Numbered from the stretch's first letter, positions 19,488 to 29,014 are shown. The stretch: 64,000 bases of DNA from Rhodoferax lithotrophicus (GCF_019973615.1 NZ_AP024238.1:2046001-2110000); one strand, 5' to 3'. Translations and numbers: made by a program. Notes: generated from the sequence alone by a model not told the origin.

Positions 19488-20035
19488 ATGACCACCTCTT
19501 TTCCTGCTGCCGACGGCGATGCGCCGATCCAGGATTTCTCGCAATGCCATGCAGGTATTGTCAAACGGCTTCACCTGCTGGGGGGAGTTGCCTGCGTTGC
19601 TGGCCCCGGCAGAGCGTGCCCGTCAGATTGCCGAGCATTCGCTGGCTTTTTTTCGGGAAGCCATTTTTTGAGCATCATCTGGATGAGGAGCGTGAGCTGT
19701 TTCCGGTTGTGCTGGCACACGCCGAAAAGGGCGCTGAACAAGAACAGGTGAAAACCATGGTGAAACGTCTGACCGATGAGCACCGCGAACTGGAGACTTT
19801 GTGGAAACGCATCGAATCGGGTTTGAAGAAGGTGGCCAAGGGTCGTTTTGACGAGGTGGATACCGAGGAGGTGCAGCGCCTGGTGACTCAGTACCTGGCC
19901 CATGCCGAGTTTGAGGAACAAGCGTTTCTGCCCCTCTCATCCACCATTCTGGGGCGTAATGCCAATCACATGGCCGCTCTGGGCTTGTCTCTGCATATGC
20001 GCCATTCCCATGAGCCGGTGTCTACTTATCTTTGA
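19488..20035 (+). pseudogene. hemerythrin-domain protein, two apparent frameshifts
   Basis: AAGGA precedes an ATG at 19488 (MTTSFPAADGDAP). The frame breaks at a G6 run (19580-19585) and a T6 run (19664-19669). Removing one base from each gives a continuous 181-residue protein with the hemerythrin iron ligands: QCHAGIV, FEHHLDEE, TDEHRELE and HAEFEE. Such proteins bind a di-iron site and sense or bind oxygen or NO. It could be a real pseudogene, but the same +1 pattern in the neighbouring transporter genes makes sequence error at least as likely. An oxygen-binding protein beside two oxygenases would make sense. Confidence 0.75.
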
Positions 20036-20061
20036 GTTGGTTGTGGTTTTTATATGAAAAA

Positions 20062-20115
20062 TAGTGCTCTAGCGCTTATAACGTAAGCGCTAGAAGCTAC
20101 ATTATTTATAGCAAT
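20062..20115. repeat. dispersed intergenic repeat, copy 3 (strong palindrome)
   Basis: TCTAGCGCTTA-TAACG-TAAGCGCTAGA is a perfect 11-bp inverted repeat between the convergent hemerythrin and nuclease genes, followed by AAGCTACATTATTTATAGC. It may also serve as a bidirectional terminator. Confidence 0.8.
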
Positions 20116-21479
20116 CAAGTGGGCCAGGTGGAACCGTGTTCCGGCACAGTGGCACGCCAACCCAGTTCGTGGGTGATGCGGCCACGCAGGGTATCTGCCG
20201 GGCCGGGTTCCCCATGTACCACATAGACCTGGCCGGGTGGCTCGGGCATGGTGCGCAACCAGGCCAGCAATTGGTTGGCATCCGCGTGGGCAGAAGCTGA
20301 CTGGAGTTGTACCACTTCGGCATTGACCGTCACGTCGCGGCCATGGATGCGCACCGACTTGGCCGAATTGGCCAGGGTGTCTCCGCGTGTGCCGGGGGCC
20401 TGGTAGCCGGTCAGGATGATCATGTTGCGATGGTCGTCGGCGTAATGCGCCAAGTGGTGCAAGACACGTCCGCCGGTAGCCATGCCGCTGGCCGACAGGA
20501 TCACCATCGGGCCATGGCGGCTGGCCAGGGCTTTGGACTCATCGGTGCTGTTGACCATGGTGGCGTTGCGTGTCAGTGCATGGGCATCCTGGCGGCTCAG
20601 TCGGTGTTCGCCAAGATGCTCTTCAAACAGGTGGGTGGTGTGTACCGCCATTGGGCTGTCCAGAAAAACCGGCAATGAGGAGGGTATTTCACCTTTCATT
20701 TTGAGCAGGTGAATGGCATGCAGCAGGGCTTGGGCACGGCCCACGGCAAACACGGGAACCACTGCCACACCGCCGCGCTTGGCGACGCGGGCCAGGGCCG
20801 GGGCCAGTTCAGACAAGATGTCTTCCTGCGGGTGAATGCGGTCGCCGTATGTGGATTCAATCAGCACCGTGTCGGCTTGCGGGGCGGGGTCTGGGGGGCT
20901 CATGATCAGGTCGTCCGGGCGACCGAGGTCGCCCGAGAACAAGATGCGTCGACCCGCCACTTCCAGCAGGATGCTGGAGGCCCCCAAAATGTGCCCGGCC
21001 GGGCTGAAGCTGGCTTTCCAGCCGGGCAAGGGCGTGATGATCTTGCCAAACTCAACGCCCTTGATCAGAGGCAACGCATCGAGCCCGTCTTGCCGGGTGT
21101 ACAGGGGCAGGGCGGGGCTGTGTTTGCTGAAGGCGTGCCGATTGGCAAACAGGGCATCTTCTTCCTGGATGTGGCCGCTGTCTGGCCACAAAATTTTGCA
21201 CAGATCACGGGTGCCCTGGCTGGCCCACACATGACCTGAAAAACCCTCTTTGGCCAGCAAGGGCAGGTAGCCGCTGTGATCCAGGTGGGCGTGGGTCAGC
21301 AAAACCGCATCAATGCGATTGGGGGCCATTGGCAACGGTGTCCAGTTGCGCAGCCGCAATTGTTTGTAGCCCTGAAACAAACCGCAATCCACCAGCACAC
21401 ATTTGCCGTCGTGGCGCACCAAGTATTTGGAGCCGGTGACCGTGCCTGACCCGCCCAGGAAAGTGATGTTGACGCTCAT
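20115..21479 (-). CDS. metallo-beta-lactamase/beta-CASP RNA nuclease family protein
   Basis: A 454-residue protein: N-terminal MBL fold with LLTHAHLDHSGYLP (HxHxDH motif, about residue 55), SAGHILGASSILLE and FSGDLGRPDDLIM, then a beta-CASP insert and C-terminal SASGMATGGRVLHHL, GYQAPGTRG and SAHAD motifs. It resembles the archaeal and bacterial CPSF73-like nucleases and probably processes RNA in the cytoplasm. GGAGACAAC lies upstream of the ATG at 21479. It is the last gene of the minus-strand region after dnaJ and separated from it by a terminator. Confidence 0.88.
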   Translation of the reverse strand: MSVNITFLGGSGTVTGSKYLVRHDGKCVLVDCGLFQGYKQLRLRNWTPLPMAPNRIDAVLLTHAHLDHSGYLPLLAKEGFSGHVWASQGTRDLCKILWPDSGHIQEEDALFANRHAFSKHSPALPLYTRQDGLDALPLIKGVEFGKIITPLPGWKASFSPAGHILGASSILLEVAGRRILFSGDLGRPDDLIMSPPDPAPQADTVLIESTYGDRIHPQEDILSELAPALARVAKRGGVAVVPVFAVGRAQALLHAIHLLKMKGEIPSSLPVFLDSPMAVHTTHLFEEHLGEHRLSRQDAHALTRNATMVNSTDESKALASRHGPMVILSASGMATGGRVLHHLAHYADDHRNMIILTGYQAPGTRGDTLANSAKSVRIHGRDVTVNAEVVQLQSASAHADANQLLAWLRTMPEPPGQVYVVHGEPGPADTLRGRITHELGWRATVPEHGSTWPT

Positions 21480-21507
21480 GTTGTTGTCTCCGTGAGTTGT
21501 GTTGAGC

Positions 21508-21546
21508 ATAAAAAAACCACGCTGTGAGGGGGTAACAGCGTGGTTT
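21508..21546 (-). terminator. Rho-independent terminator of dnaJ
   Basis: AAACCACGCTGT pairs with ACAGCGTGGTTT (21514-21525 with 21535-21546), and on the minus strand the stem is followed by a T-run. Confidence 0.85.
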
Positions 21547-21583
21547 ATTTTGATGGAAATCTCAGAGAAAAGAAGGCGCTATT

Positions 21584-22720
21584 TCAACTGAAAAAGCTTT
21601 TCAGCCGGTCTGTCCAGCTGTCTCCTGTGGGGGAGTGTTTACCGCCGCCTTTTTTCAGGGACTCATCAAGCTCGCGCAACAGCTTGCGCTGGTGTTCGGT
21701 GAGTTTGACCGGTGTTTCCACCAGAATGTGGCAGTACAAATCGCCAGGGTAGCTGGCGCGCACGCCTTTGATACCTTTGCCGCGCAGGCGGAACTGCTTG
21801 CCGGTTTGGGTGCCTTCGGGGATGTCGATGGCAGCTTTCCCCGCCAAAGTCGGCACGTCAATTTCGCCACCAAGTGTGGCAGTGACGATGCTGATGGGCA
21901 CCGAGCAGTGTAAATCGTCACCATCACGCTCGAAGATGTCGTGTTTTTTCAGGCGAATTTCAATGTACAGGTCGCCCGCCGGGCCACCGTTGGTGCCTGG
22001 CTCGCCGTTGCCGGCACTGCGGATACGCATGCCGCCGTCAATGCCTGCCGGGATTTTGACTTCTAGCGTTTTCTGCTTTTTGATCTTGCCCTGGCCATGG
22101 CACGCGGTGCAGGGTTCAGGAATCACCTTGCCGGTACCGCGGCAGGTGGGGCAGGTTTGCTGCACGCTGAAAAAGCCTTGACGCATTTGCACCGAGCCTG
22201 TGCCGCTGCAAGTGCCGCAGGTTTTGGCTTGTGTGCCTGGTTTGGCACCGCTACCGTGGCACACATCGCAGTTGTCCCAGCTGGGGATGCGAATTTGGGC
22301 ATCTTTGCCTTTGGCGGCTTCTTCCAGGGTGACTTCCATGGCGTAACTCAGGTCGCTACCACGGTATACCTGGCGTCCACCCCCGGCACGCCCCCGCTGT
22401 TGGCCAAACATATCGCCAAAAATATCACCAAACGCTTCGGCGAAACCACCATAGGCTTCCGCTCCGCCGGGGCCACCACGCATGTTGGGGTCTACACCGG
22501 CAAAACCGTGCTGGTCGTAGGCGGCCCGTTTTTGCGGGTCGGACAGCATCTCATAGGCTTCCTTGGACTCCTTGAATTTCTCTTCTGCTGCCTTGGCGGC
22601 ATCACCCTGGTTGCGATCAGGGTGATGCTTCATCGCATGCTTGCGATAAGCTTTTTTGATTTCTTCGTCTGTGGCGTTTTTGGGAACACCCAGAACTTCG
22701 TAGTAATCTCTTTTTGCCAT
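21584..22720 (-). CDS. dnaJ: chaperone DnaJ
   Basis: A 378-residue type I DnaJ: J domain with HPD (about residues 33-35), Gly-rich segment, and four CxxCxGxG zinc modules ([32 protein letters not shown], about residues 144-208), then the C-terminal substrate-binding domain. It presents unfolded proteins to DnaK and stimulates its ATPase. It follows dnaK by 100 bp; the spacer contains a CGCCGC/GCGGCG hairpin. Confidence 0.97.
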   Translation of the reverse strand: MAKRDYYEVLGVPKNATDEEIKKAYRKHAMKHHPDRNQGDAAKAAEEKFKESKEAYEMLSDPQKRAAYDQHGFAGVDPNMRGGPGGAEAYGGFAEAFGDIFGDMFGQQRGRAGGGRQVYRGSDLSYAMEVTLEEAAKGKDAQIRIPSWDNCDVCHGSGAKPGTQAKTCGTCSGTGSVQMRQGFFSVQQTCPTCRGTGKVIPEPCTACHGQGKIKKQKTLEVKIPAGIDGGMRIRSAGNGEPGTNGGPAGDLYIEIRLKKHDIFERDGDDLHCSVPISIVTATLGGEIDVPTLAGKAAIDIPEGTQTGKQFRLRGKGIKGVRASYPGDLYCHILVETPVKLTEHQRKLLRELDESLKKGGGKHSPTGDSWTDRLKSFFS

Positions 22721-22749
22721 GTGTATTCAGTGCCTGGTTTCAATGCAAA

Positions 22750-22782
22750 CGCCGCATTGAACTTTCAAGGTCCAACGCGGCG
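22750..22782 (-). other. intercistronic hairpin between dnaK and dnaJ
   Basis: CGCCGC (22750-22755) and GCGGCG (22777-22782) pair, with internal TTG/CAA pairing around a TTGAACTTTCAA centre. There is no T-run, so it is more likely an mRNA stability or processing element than a terminator. Confidence 0.5.
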
Positions 22783-22820
22783 CGGATCAGCTGTTGAGTA
22801 AGCCGTTGTGAAACAAGAGC

Positions 22821-24776
22821 TTAGGGTTTCTTGACTTCTTTCACTTCAGCATCGACCACATTGTCGTCGGCTTGCTGTGCGCCACCTTGCGAGCCAGCTG
22901 AACCTGCTTGTCCGGCATCACCAGCGGGTGCACCTTCAGCAGCTTGCTTGGCCTGCATGTCAGCGTACATTTTTTCGCCGAGTTTTTGGCTCACCGTCAT
23001 CAGGGATGTACTCTTTTCTTCAATCAGCGCTTTGTCGTCACCTTTGATGGCATCTTCCAGGTGCTTGATAGCTTCTTCGATTTTTGCTTTTTCTGAAGCA
23101 TCAATCTTGTCGCCGTATTCGGTCAGGCTCTTCTTGACGCTGTGCAGGTTGGCATCGGCTTGATTTTTAGCTTGCACCAGTTCAAGTTTCTTTTTGTCTT
23201 CGGCTGAATTCAGTTCAGCGTCTTTGACCATTTGCTGAATTTCGGCTTCAGACAAACCGGAGTTGGCCTTGATGGTGATCTTGTTTTCTTTGCCAGTGCC
23301 CTTGTCTTTGGCACCCACGTGCAAGATACCGTTGGCATCAATGTCGAATGAAACTTCAATTTGCGGTGTGCCACGTGCTGCGGGTGGAATACCTTCCAGA
23401 TTGAACTCGCCCAGCATTTTGTTGCCTGCGGCGATTTCGCGCTCGCCCTGGAACACCTTGATGGTCACTGCAGGCTGGTTGTCATCGGCGGTCGAGAAGG
23501 TTTGCGCAAACTTGGTCGGAATGGTAGTGTTTTTGGCAATCATCTTGGTCATGACACCACCCAAGGTTTCAATGCCCAAGCTCAAGGGGGTCACGTCCAG
23601 CAGCAACACGTCTTTGCGGTCGCCAGAGAGCACCTGACCTTGAATCGCAGCACCTACAGCCACAGCTTCGTCAGGGTTCACGTCTTTGCGGGGTTCACGG
23701 CCAAAGAGTTCCTTGACTTTTTCCTGCACCTTGGGCATGCGGGTCATGCCTCCAACCAGAATCACATCATTGATATCAGCGGCGGCGACACCGGCATCTT
23801 TCATGGCTGTGCGGCAGGGCGCAATGGTGCGCTCAATTAACTCTTCCACCAAGCTTTCCAGCTTGGCGCGGGTGAGTTTGATGTTCAGGTGTTTCGGGCC
23901 GGTGGCATCAGCGGTCACGTAGGGCAGATTGATGTCGGTCTGGGCGCTGCTGGAGAGTTCGATTTTGGCTTTTTCAGCAGCTTCTTTCAGGCGTTGCAAG
24001 GCCAGCACGTCTTTGCTGAGGTCAACGCCTTGTTCTTTCTTGAACTCGGCAATGATGAAGTCAATCACACGCTGGTCAAAGTCTTCGCCACCCAGGAAGG
24101 TGTCACCGTTGGTGGAGAGCACTTCAAACTGTTTCTCGCCGTCCACATCGGCAATTTCGATGATGGAGATGTCAAACGTACCGCCACCCAGGTCATACAC
24201 GGCGATTTTGCGGTCACCCTTTTCGTTTTTATCCATGCCGAAGGCCAAGGCAGCGGCTGTGGGTTCGTTGATGATGCGCTTGACTTCCAGGCCCGCGATA
24301 CGGCCAGCGTCTTTGGTGGCTTGGCGCTGGGCATCATTGAAGTACGCGGGTACAGTGATGACGGCTTCGGTCACGGTTTCACCGAGGTAGTCTTCGGCGG
24401 TTTTTTTCATCTTGCGCAACACGTCGGCGCTGATCTGCTGGGGAGCCATGCGGTTGCCACGGACTTCTACCCAAGCATCACCGTTGTCGGCCGCGGCAAT
24501 TTTGTAAGGCATCAGGTCGATGTCTTTTTGTACTTCTTTTTCCACGAACTTGCGACCAATCAGGCGTTTGACGGCGTAGAGCGTGTTTTTGGGGTTGGTG
24601 ACGGCCTGACGTTTGGCCGATGCACCGACCAGCACTTCGCCATCTTCCTGGTAGGCGATGATGGACGGTGTGGTACGGGCACCTTCGGCGTTTTCAATCA
24701 CTTTGGGCACATTGCCTTCCATGATGGCCACGCAGCTGTTGGTGGTGCCCAGATCGATACCGATGATTCTTCCCAT
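22821..24776 (-). CDS. dnaK: chaperone DnaK (Hsp70)
   Basis: A 651-residue Hsp70 with [14 protein letters not shown] at the N-terminus, [23 protein letters not shown] and [11 protein letters not shown] in the ATPase domain, [14 protein letters not shown] at the linker, and a C-terminal lid ending in a Gly/Gln-rich tail and [10 protein letters not shown]. It is the core ATP-dependent folding chaperone, working with DnaJ and GrpE encoded on either side. AAGGAA lies before the ATG. Confidence 0.98.
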   Translation of the reverse strand: MGRIIGIDLGTTNSCVAIMEGNVPKVIENAEGARTTPSIIAYQEDGEVLVGASAKRQAVTNPKNTLYAVKRLIGRKFVEKEVQKDIDLMPYKIAAADNGDAWVEVRGNRMAPQQISADVLRKMKKTAEDYLGETVTEAVITVPAYFNDAQRQATKDAGRIAGLEVKRIINEPTAAALAFGMDKNEKGDRKIAVYDLGGGTFDISIIEIADVDGEKQFEVLSTNGDTFLGGEDFDQRVIDFIIAEFKKEQGVDLSKDVLALQRLKEAAEKAKIELSSSAQTDINLPYVTADATGPKHLNIKLTRAKLESLVEELIERTIAPCRTAMKDAGVAAADINDVILVGGMTRMPKVQEKVKELFGREPRKDVNPDEAVAVGAAIQGQVLSGDRKDVLLLDVTPLSLGIETLGGVMTKMIAKNTTIPTKFAQTFSTADDNQPAVTIKVFQGEREIAAGNKMLGEFNLEGIPPAARGTPQIEVSFDIDANGILHVGAKDKGTGKENKITIKANSGLSEAEIQQMVKDAELNSAEDKKKLELVQAKNQADANLHSVKKSLTEYGDKIDASEKAKIEEAIKHLEDAIKGDDKALIEEKSTSLMTVSQKLGEKMYADMQAKQAAEGAPAGDAGQAGSAGSQGGAQQADDNVVDAEVKEVKKP

Positions 24777-24902
24777 GATGTTTCCTTAAAGTTTGGAGAC
24801 CTTGCAGCTTTGATTCGAGTGCTGATCAGTCTTGAGTTTGTTTGTGATTCAGTTGCAATGAAGTTGCGGATAAGTGACTTGTTTTCAAGTCGTTCAAGCG
24901 AA

Positions 24903-25472
24903 TTATTTTGGAGCGGCCACAGTGACCAGGGCAGGGCGCAAGATACGTTCAGCGATCAGGTAGCCTTTTTGTAGCACACTGACCACCGTATTGGCTTCTT
25001 GTTCTGAGGGCACCATGCTGATGGCTTGGTGCAAGTGGGGGTCAAATTTGTCGCTAGCCGCAGGGTTGATGGCCACCACCTTGTTGCGCTCCAGGGCTGA
25101 CACGAGTTGACGCAACGTGGCTTGAGCACCTTCTCGAATGTGTTCCAGCGAGGCATCTTTGATGTTGAGGCCGGCTTCCAGGCTGTCAAGCACAGGAAGT
25201 AAGCTGTCGGCAAAGCCCTCAACGGCAAATTTGCGAGCCTTGGAGATTTCATCTTCAGCCCGACGACGTGCATTTTCGGCCTCGGCTTTGGCGCGCAGGT
25301 ATTGATCTGCCAATTCGGCGCTTTTGGCTTTCAGCTCGGCGAGATCTGCCTGGCATTTTGCCAATGCCTCGTTTTCAAATTGAGCCACAGTTGCACCAAT
25401 GTCGTCAGCGTGGTGTGACTCGGGTGTGTTTGTGGCCGATGAGTTGGGTTGGGCTTGAGTGGTGTCAGTCAT
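24903..25472 (-). CDS. grpE: nucleotide exchange factor GrpE
   Basis: A 189-residue GrpE with a long acidic coiled coil (about residues 30-90: [20 protein letters not shown] and [16 protein letters not shown]), then [14 protein letters not shown] and C-terminal [24 protein letters not shown]. It releases ADP from DnaK. The open frame reaches 25622, but that part overlaps the sigma-32 promoter at 25508-25535, so the ATG at 25472 is chosen. The next gene, dnaK, follows after 126 bp. Confidence 0.95.
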   Translation of the reverse strand: MTDTTQAQPNSSATNTPESHHADDIGATVAQFENEALAKCQADLAELKAKSAELADQYLRAKAEAENARRRAEDEISKARKFAVEGFADSLLPVLDSLEAGLNIKDASLEHIREGAQATLRQLVSALERNKVVAINPAASDKFDPHLHQAISMVPSEQEANTVVSVLQKGYLIAERILRPALVTVAAPK

Positions 25473-25507
25473 TCGATTTGCGGGATGAAGTAAACGGCGA
25501 TGCCAGG

Positions 25508-25535
25508 AGGTGGGGTTGCGTCTGCAAATTTCAAG
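25508..25535 (-). promoter_or_regulatory. sigma-32 (heat-shock) promoter of grpE-dnaK-dnaJ
   Basis: On the minus strand CTTGAA (25535-25530) is followed after 14 bp by CCCCACCT (25515-25508), close to the RpoH consensus CTTGAA-N13/14-CCCCATNT. It lies 36 bp upstream of the grpE ATG. Confidence 0.75.
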
Positions 25536-25587
25536 AGATGTTTGAAGCAATTGTTTCTTGGTGATCAGCCATGGCATCAAATGGGCA

Positions 25588-25621
25588 GAAAAAAGCGGGC
25601 ACGTGAACAGCCCGCTTTTCA
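25588..25621 (-). terminator. Rho-independent terminator after the FKBP gene
   Basis: AAAAGCGGGC (25591-25600) pairs with GCCCGCTTTT (25610-25619); on the minus strand a run of T follows. It separates the FKBP gene from the grpE heat-shock promoter. Confidence 0.85.
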
Positions 25622-25656
25622 TGGAGAGGTGGGATCAGCCGAAAACAATACCCGAT

Positions 25657-26007
25657 TCACCTTGTTGCCAACAACTCAACTTCAAATTTCAGCGTGGCGT
25701 TAGGCGGGATCACTCCGCCTGCACCACGTGACCCGTACCCCAATGCGGGTGGAATGATCAAGACACGTGTTCCGCCGACGCGCATACCGGCGACACCCTC
25801 GTCCCAACCCCGGATCACCATACCCGCGCCAAGACTGAACACAAACGGGTCGCGCCGATCTTTGCTGGAGTCAAATTTGCTGCCTTGTTGGCCATCCTGG
25901 TAAAGCCATCCGGTGTAATGCACGGTGACACTTTGCCCCTTGTTGGCTAAATCGCCCTCACCAATGACGGTGTCTTCGTAGTTGAGGCCTGATGCGGTGG
26001 TAGTCAT
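25657..26007 (-). CDS. FKBP-type peptidyl-prolyl isomerase
   Basis: A 116-residue single-domain FKBP: GQSVTVHYTGWLYQDGQQG, GAGMVIRGWDEGVAGMRVGG and LGYGSRGAGGVIPPNATLKFEVEL are the conserved active-site strands. There is no signal peptide, so it acts in the cytoplasm on X-Pro bonds. It lies between an HxlR-type regulator and the heat-shock genes but has its own terminator. Confidence 0.93.
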   Translation of the reverse strand: MTTTASGLNYEDTVIGEGDLANKGQSVTVHYTGWLYQDGQQGSKFDSSKDRRDPFVFSLGAGMVIRGWDEGVAGMRVGGTRVLIIPPALGYGSRGAGGVIPPNATLKFEVELLATR

Positions 26008-26040
26008 GAAATTTTCTTGAAGTTAAAGGTAAATGATGGA

Positions 26041-26352
26041 TCAGGTGCCTTTTTTGGCTTGACTTGCTGCCCACTTTGTGGCGAAGGCTGACAAGTCACC
26101 CATGCGTTTGAGCAGGTCTGCACCCATGGGGGTTACAAAATAGCCATTGCTGCCGTGATCAAGCAAGCTGGCTTCACGCAAATCCTTGATACGTGTGTTC
26201 AGTGTGTTAGGTGTGATGCCTCCAACGCTGTCTTGAAGTAGCCGAAAGGTTTGGGGGTGACCATCTTTCAGGGCCCACAAAACGCGGAGGGCATATCGGG
26301 ATTCGAGCAGACTCAACAAAGGGCCGATGGCTGCATTTTCTTTGGTACTCAT
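26041..26352 (-). CDS. HxlR-type winged-helix regulator
   Basis: A 103-residue winged-helix protein: SRYALRVLWALKDGHPQTFRLLQDSVGGITPNTLNTRIKDLREASLL follows the HxlR/DUF24 layout (IxxKWxxxIL..L..G..RF..L...I.GIS...L..RL..L). It lacks the usual N-terminal Cys of redox-sensing members. GGAGACC precedes the ATG. It is separated from the FKBP gene by 33 bp and may share a transcript with it. The target is unknown. Confidence 0.75.
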   Translation of the reverse strand: MSTKENAAIGPLLSLLESRYALRVLWALKDGHPQTFRLLQDSVGGITPNTLNTRIKDLREASLLDHGSNGYFVTPMGADLLKRMGDLSAFATKWAASQAKKGT

Positions 26353-26600
26353 AGACAGGGGTCTCCTAAAAGGCGTAAAAATATCGCAAAAAGCTTAGGG
26401 GCGGGATCTCAAGTCCTTCTTAGCCTAATGCTCCGGCGAGCAGTTGAAACTATATCGCAAATTGATCTTGTGCTACATGTTTCATAGCTTTGAAATCAAA
26501 ATTTGATGATGAGCGACCGAAATTTTCTTGCGACTAAACGTACAGAATGCTATGGTCTGAGAGCATTTTTATCAACTTATCTCTATTCAGCAGGCATCCT

Positions 26601-26873
26601 ATGGTCATTAATTTTGAGCAGGTTCACAACTATTACGAACGCTTGGTCTTTGAAGCTGTGGCTGGCATGTCCTCCTCACACCCGGACTACAGCGCCGATA
26701 ACTTGGCTGATGTGGCGTGTGTCACCCTCAATCGTTTGCCAGCCCGATACGTGCGGCATGATGTTGACATGATGTTTTACTTGACCGAGCAGGAGCGTCA
26801 CCAGATTGAAGAGTCGTTAGCGGAGGCTCTCACATTTGCCTTTGCTTTTGTGGGAAAACGCATGGCCAAGTAA
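26601..26873 (+). CDS. ComFB-like (late competence development) protein
   Basis: A 90-residue protein with the ComFB pattern: INFEQVHNYYERLVFEAV, then DVACVTLNRLPARYVRHDVDMMFYLTEQER, with the conserved ALN/R.P..Y stretch. Stand-alone ComFB domains in cyanobacteria and other bacteria have recently been linked to cyclic di-nucleotide binding; whether that holds here is unknown. The frame is open from 26547, but the ATG at 26601 starts the conserved domain. It stands alone between an HxlR gene and a convergent rhodanese gene. Confidence 0.72.
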   Translation: MVINFEQVHNYYERLVFEAVAGMSSSHPDYSADNLADVACVTLNRLPARYVRHDVDMMFYLTEQERHQIEESLAEALTFAFAFVGKRMAK

Positions 26874-26923
26874 GGTGAATACACGGATGGGGACTATCTG
26901 CGTTGCATGCAGATTGGCTGATA

Positions 26924-27334
26924 TCAGGGCTTGGTAACAGGCCAGCCTCGGCGCGACCACTCACTCATGCCGCCTCGCACAAAGCGAACATGAGGGTAAC
27001 CACGTTCACGCAAGGCTTTGAGTATTTTGCTGGAGCGGTTTTGTGTGTTGCAGATCAAAAAAACAGGCTTGTCGGTGGCAGTGGGAATTTCACCCAACCG
27101 GGAGCCAAGTTGACTCATGGGCAATAGTTTGGCACCTTTTGCTACACCGGTGGCTTGTTCAGCAGGTTCACGAATGTCGATCAGCGTCACGTGGCCTGCC
27201 TCCAGTTCGGCACGGGCGGTTTCCAGTGACACCGAATTGTCATCACTGCTTGGCGAACTGCAAGCTGTCATCGCAAAGCCACTCAGCAGGCCGGCTATAA
27301 AGATTTGACGACGTGTCAGCCTGAACTTTGTCAT
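26924..27334 (-). CDS. exported rhodanese-like domain protein
   Basis: A 136-residue protein from the ATG at 27334: TRRQIFIAGLLSGFAMTAC is a twin-arginine-like signal with a possible lipobox (MTAC), then a rhodanese fold with LIDIREPAEQATG, the active-site loop FLICNTQNRS (Cys present), and VRFVRGGMSEWSRRGWPV. It may act in the envelope as a sulfurtransferase or sulfur carrier, which could tie to sulfur metabolism, but the sox genes are 30 kb away. ATGs at 27343 and 27370 are alternatives; none has a clear Shine-Dalgarno. Confidence 0.82.
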   Translation of the reverse strand: MTKFRLTRRQIFIAGLLSGFAMTACSSPSSDDNSVSLETARAELEAGHVTLIDIREPAEQATGVAKGAKLLPMSQLGSRLGEIPTATDKPVFLICNTQNRSSKILKALRERGYPHVRFVRGGMSEWSRRGWPVTKP

Positions 27335-27424
27335 GCTTGGCATGGGAGAAATTGCGGGAAAGTGTGTCATGCAGGTTTGAAATTTTTTTTTGAAAATCTG
27401 TGCAATGGGCATCAGTGTGCTTGA

Positions 27425-28885
27425 TTATTGCAAGGACTTGGCAAGCGCCTGGGCAAGGCGTGGGCCAAAATGTTCTATTTCTGCCAGCGGCGCGTAGCCA
27501 TAGCCAATGACCAGTCCGCGCAGGTCTTGGCGGCTCAGGCAATAGGCTGACAGGGGGCGTACCACCAGACCAGTTTGGCGCAGTTGCAGCGCCAGGGCTT
27601 TGTCGTCAAAGTGATCTGGCAGACGCATACACAGATGCAGCCCCTGCTCGGCTCCCGTGATACGTGCGTTCTCACCCAGGCAGGGTTGCAGGGCGTTCAG
27701 CAGGCACTGGCGACGCTGGCCATAGCTTTGCCGGGCACGGCGTAAAGCGCTGGCAAAGTGGCCCATATCAATGAATTCGGCCAGAGCGGCTTGTACTGGC
27801 ATTTGTCCGGGGCGGTTCAGGTCGTAATGAGCGCGTTTGAATGCGGCTGCCAAATTTTTGGGCACCACCAGATAACCCAGTTTGAGCCCCGGGTAAAGTA
27901 CCTTGGAGAATGAACCCATGTACAACACTTGGCTATGTGTATCCAGTCCGGCCAAGGATGAAATGGGTGGTCCACTGAAACGGAATTCGCTGTCATAGTC
28001 GTCTTCCAGCACCCAGGCTTTGTGCTGACGGGCCAAAGACAGGAGCTGGTGGCGGCGTTCCAGCGACATCACCGCACCGGTGGGGTATTGGTGTGACGGA
28101 GTCACGTAGATCAGCTTGGGTTGCGTCGTGTTGTCTTGTGGCCGGGGGACCATGCCTTGTTTGTCTACGGGAATGCCATGCAGACGCAAGCCGGTAGCCA
28201 TGAAGGCTTTGACCGCCCCCCAGTAAGCCGGGTCTTCCAGCCAGACGGTGTCGTTGGGGTCAGCCAGTAGTTGAGCACAAAGCCCAAGTGATTCTTGAGT
28301 GCCGCTGGTCACAATAACTTGTTCAATATCCACGGGCACACTTCGAAATACGCGCAAATAGTCGGTGATCGCACGGCGCAGTGGCCCATATCCGCCTGCA
28401 CTGCTGTAATCCAGCATGTCGGGGTAGGTCATACGCCAGTGCTTGTTTTGCAGACGTTGCCACAAGGCCACCGGGAAAGCACTGAAATCGGCTATGCCAG
28501 GGGTAAAGGGTTGCACCTCCAGATCAACCGCGCAAAAGGTGTTGCTCAATGCTTGGCCTCGGTGTGAGAGTTTTTCAGGCTGCATGCTGACCGGCCGGCC
28601 TCGTGGCTGGATCACTTGAGGCACATTTTGGTTGACATAAGTGCCACTGCCGACCCGGCTGATCAGGTAGCCCTCTACGGCCAACTGGTTCAGCGCAGCC
28701 ACTACGGTGTTGCGTGACAGGTTCAGGTCGTGCATGAGTTCGCGGCTGGAGGGAAGCCGTTCGCCCGCTTGCAGTTTGCCGTTCAGAATGGTACGGCGAA
28801 GTGCTTCGTAGAGTTGGCGATGCAGTGGCAGCTTGCTGCTTTGAGACAAAGCCGCGATTTCGGTCAAGAGAAGTTCGGATAGCAT
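27425..28885 (-). CDS. MocR/PdxR-type regulator (GntR helix-turn-helix fused to aminotransferase fold)
   Basis: A 486-residue regulator. Residues about 15-85 are a GntR winged helix (PLHRQLYEALRRTILNGKL, LPSSRELMHDLNLSRNTVVAAL). The rest is a fold-type I aminotransferase with PLP-lysine motif GSFSKVLYPGLKLGYLV. MocR proteins sense amino acids or amines through PLP chemistry. It is divergent from the polyamine genes at 29015 and is the obvious regulator of that cluster, comparable in role to GabR or PuuR. Confidence 0.9.
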   Translation of the reverse strand: MLSELLLTEIAALSQSSKLPLHRQLYEALRRTILNGKLQAGERLPSSRELMHDLNLSRNTVVAALNQLAVEGYLISRVGSGTYVNQNVPQVIQPRGRPVSMQPEKLSHRGQALSNTFCAVDLEVQPFTPGIADFSAFPVALWQRLQNKHWRMTYPDMLDYSSAGGYGPLRRAITDYLRVFRSVPVDIEQVIVTSGTQESLGLCAQLLADPNDTVWLEDPAYWGAVKAFMATGLRLHGIPVDKQGMVPRPQDNTTQPKLIYVTPSHQYPTGAVMSLERRHQLLSLARQHKAWVLEDDYDSEFRFSGPPISSLAGLDTHSQVLYMGSFSKVLYPGLKLGYLVVPKNLAAAFKRAHYDLNRPGQMPVQAALAEFIDMGHFASALRRARQSYGQRRQCLLNALQPCLGENARITGAEQGLHLCMRLPDHFDDKALALQLRQTGLVVRPLSAYCLSRQDLRGLVIGYGYAPLAEIEHFGPRLAQALAKSLQ

Positions 28886-28939
28886 GGCTTCAGGCAGTGC
28901 TTAAGTGGCACCACGTGTTTGCATTAAATGGCCCTGATT

Positions 28940-28964
28940 GTGAACCAATTCACCCGCCACAATG
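28940..28964. promoter_or_regulatory. candidate MocR-type operator
   Basis: GTGAA-CCAA-TTCAC (28940-28953) is an inverted repeat, overlapping a wider ATTGTG (28937-28942) to CACAAT (28959-28964) pair, in the spacer between the MocR gene and the glutamine synthetase-like gene. Confidence 0.4.
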
Positions 28965-29014
28965 GGCTATGAACAAACACGGTGTTTCGCCTGTGTTTGA
29001 TTCTGGAGCACCAT

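Noticed and set aside
24777..24902. Separate heat-shock promoter directly before dnaK
   Set aside because: CTTGAA words occur, but no CCCCAT-type -10 at correct spacing was found; a GACTTG/CAAGTC hairpin explains the symmetry.
23889..24974. Long plus-strand open frame opposite dnaK and grpE
   Set aside because: Shadow of a highly codon-biased gene; the dnaK frame on the other strand is certain.
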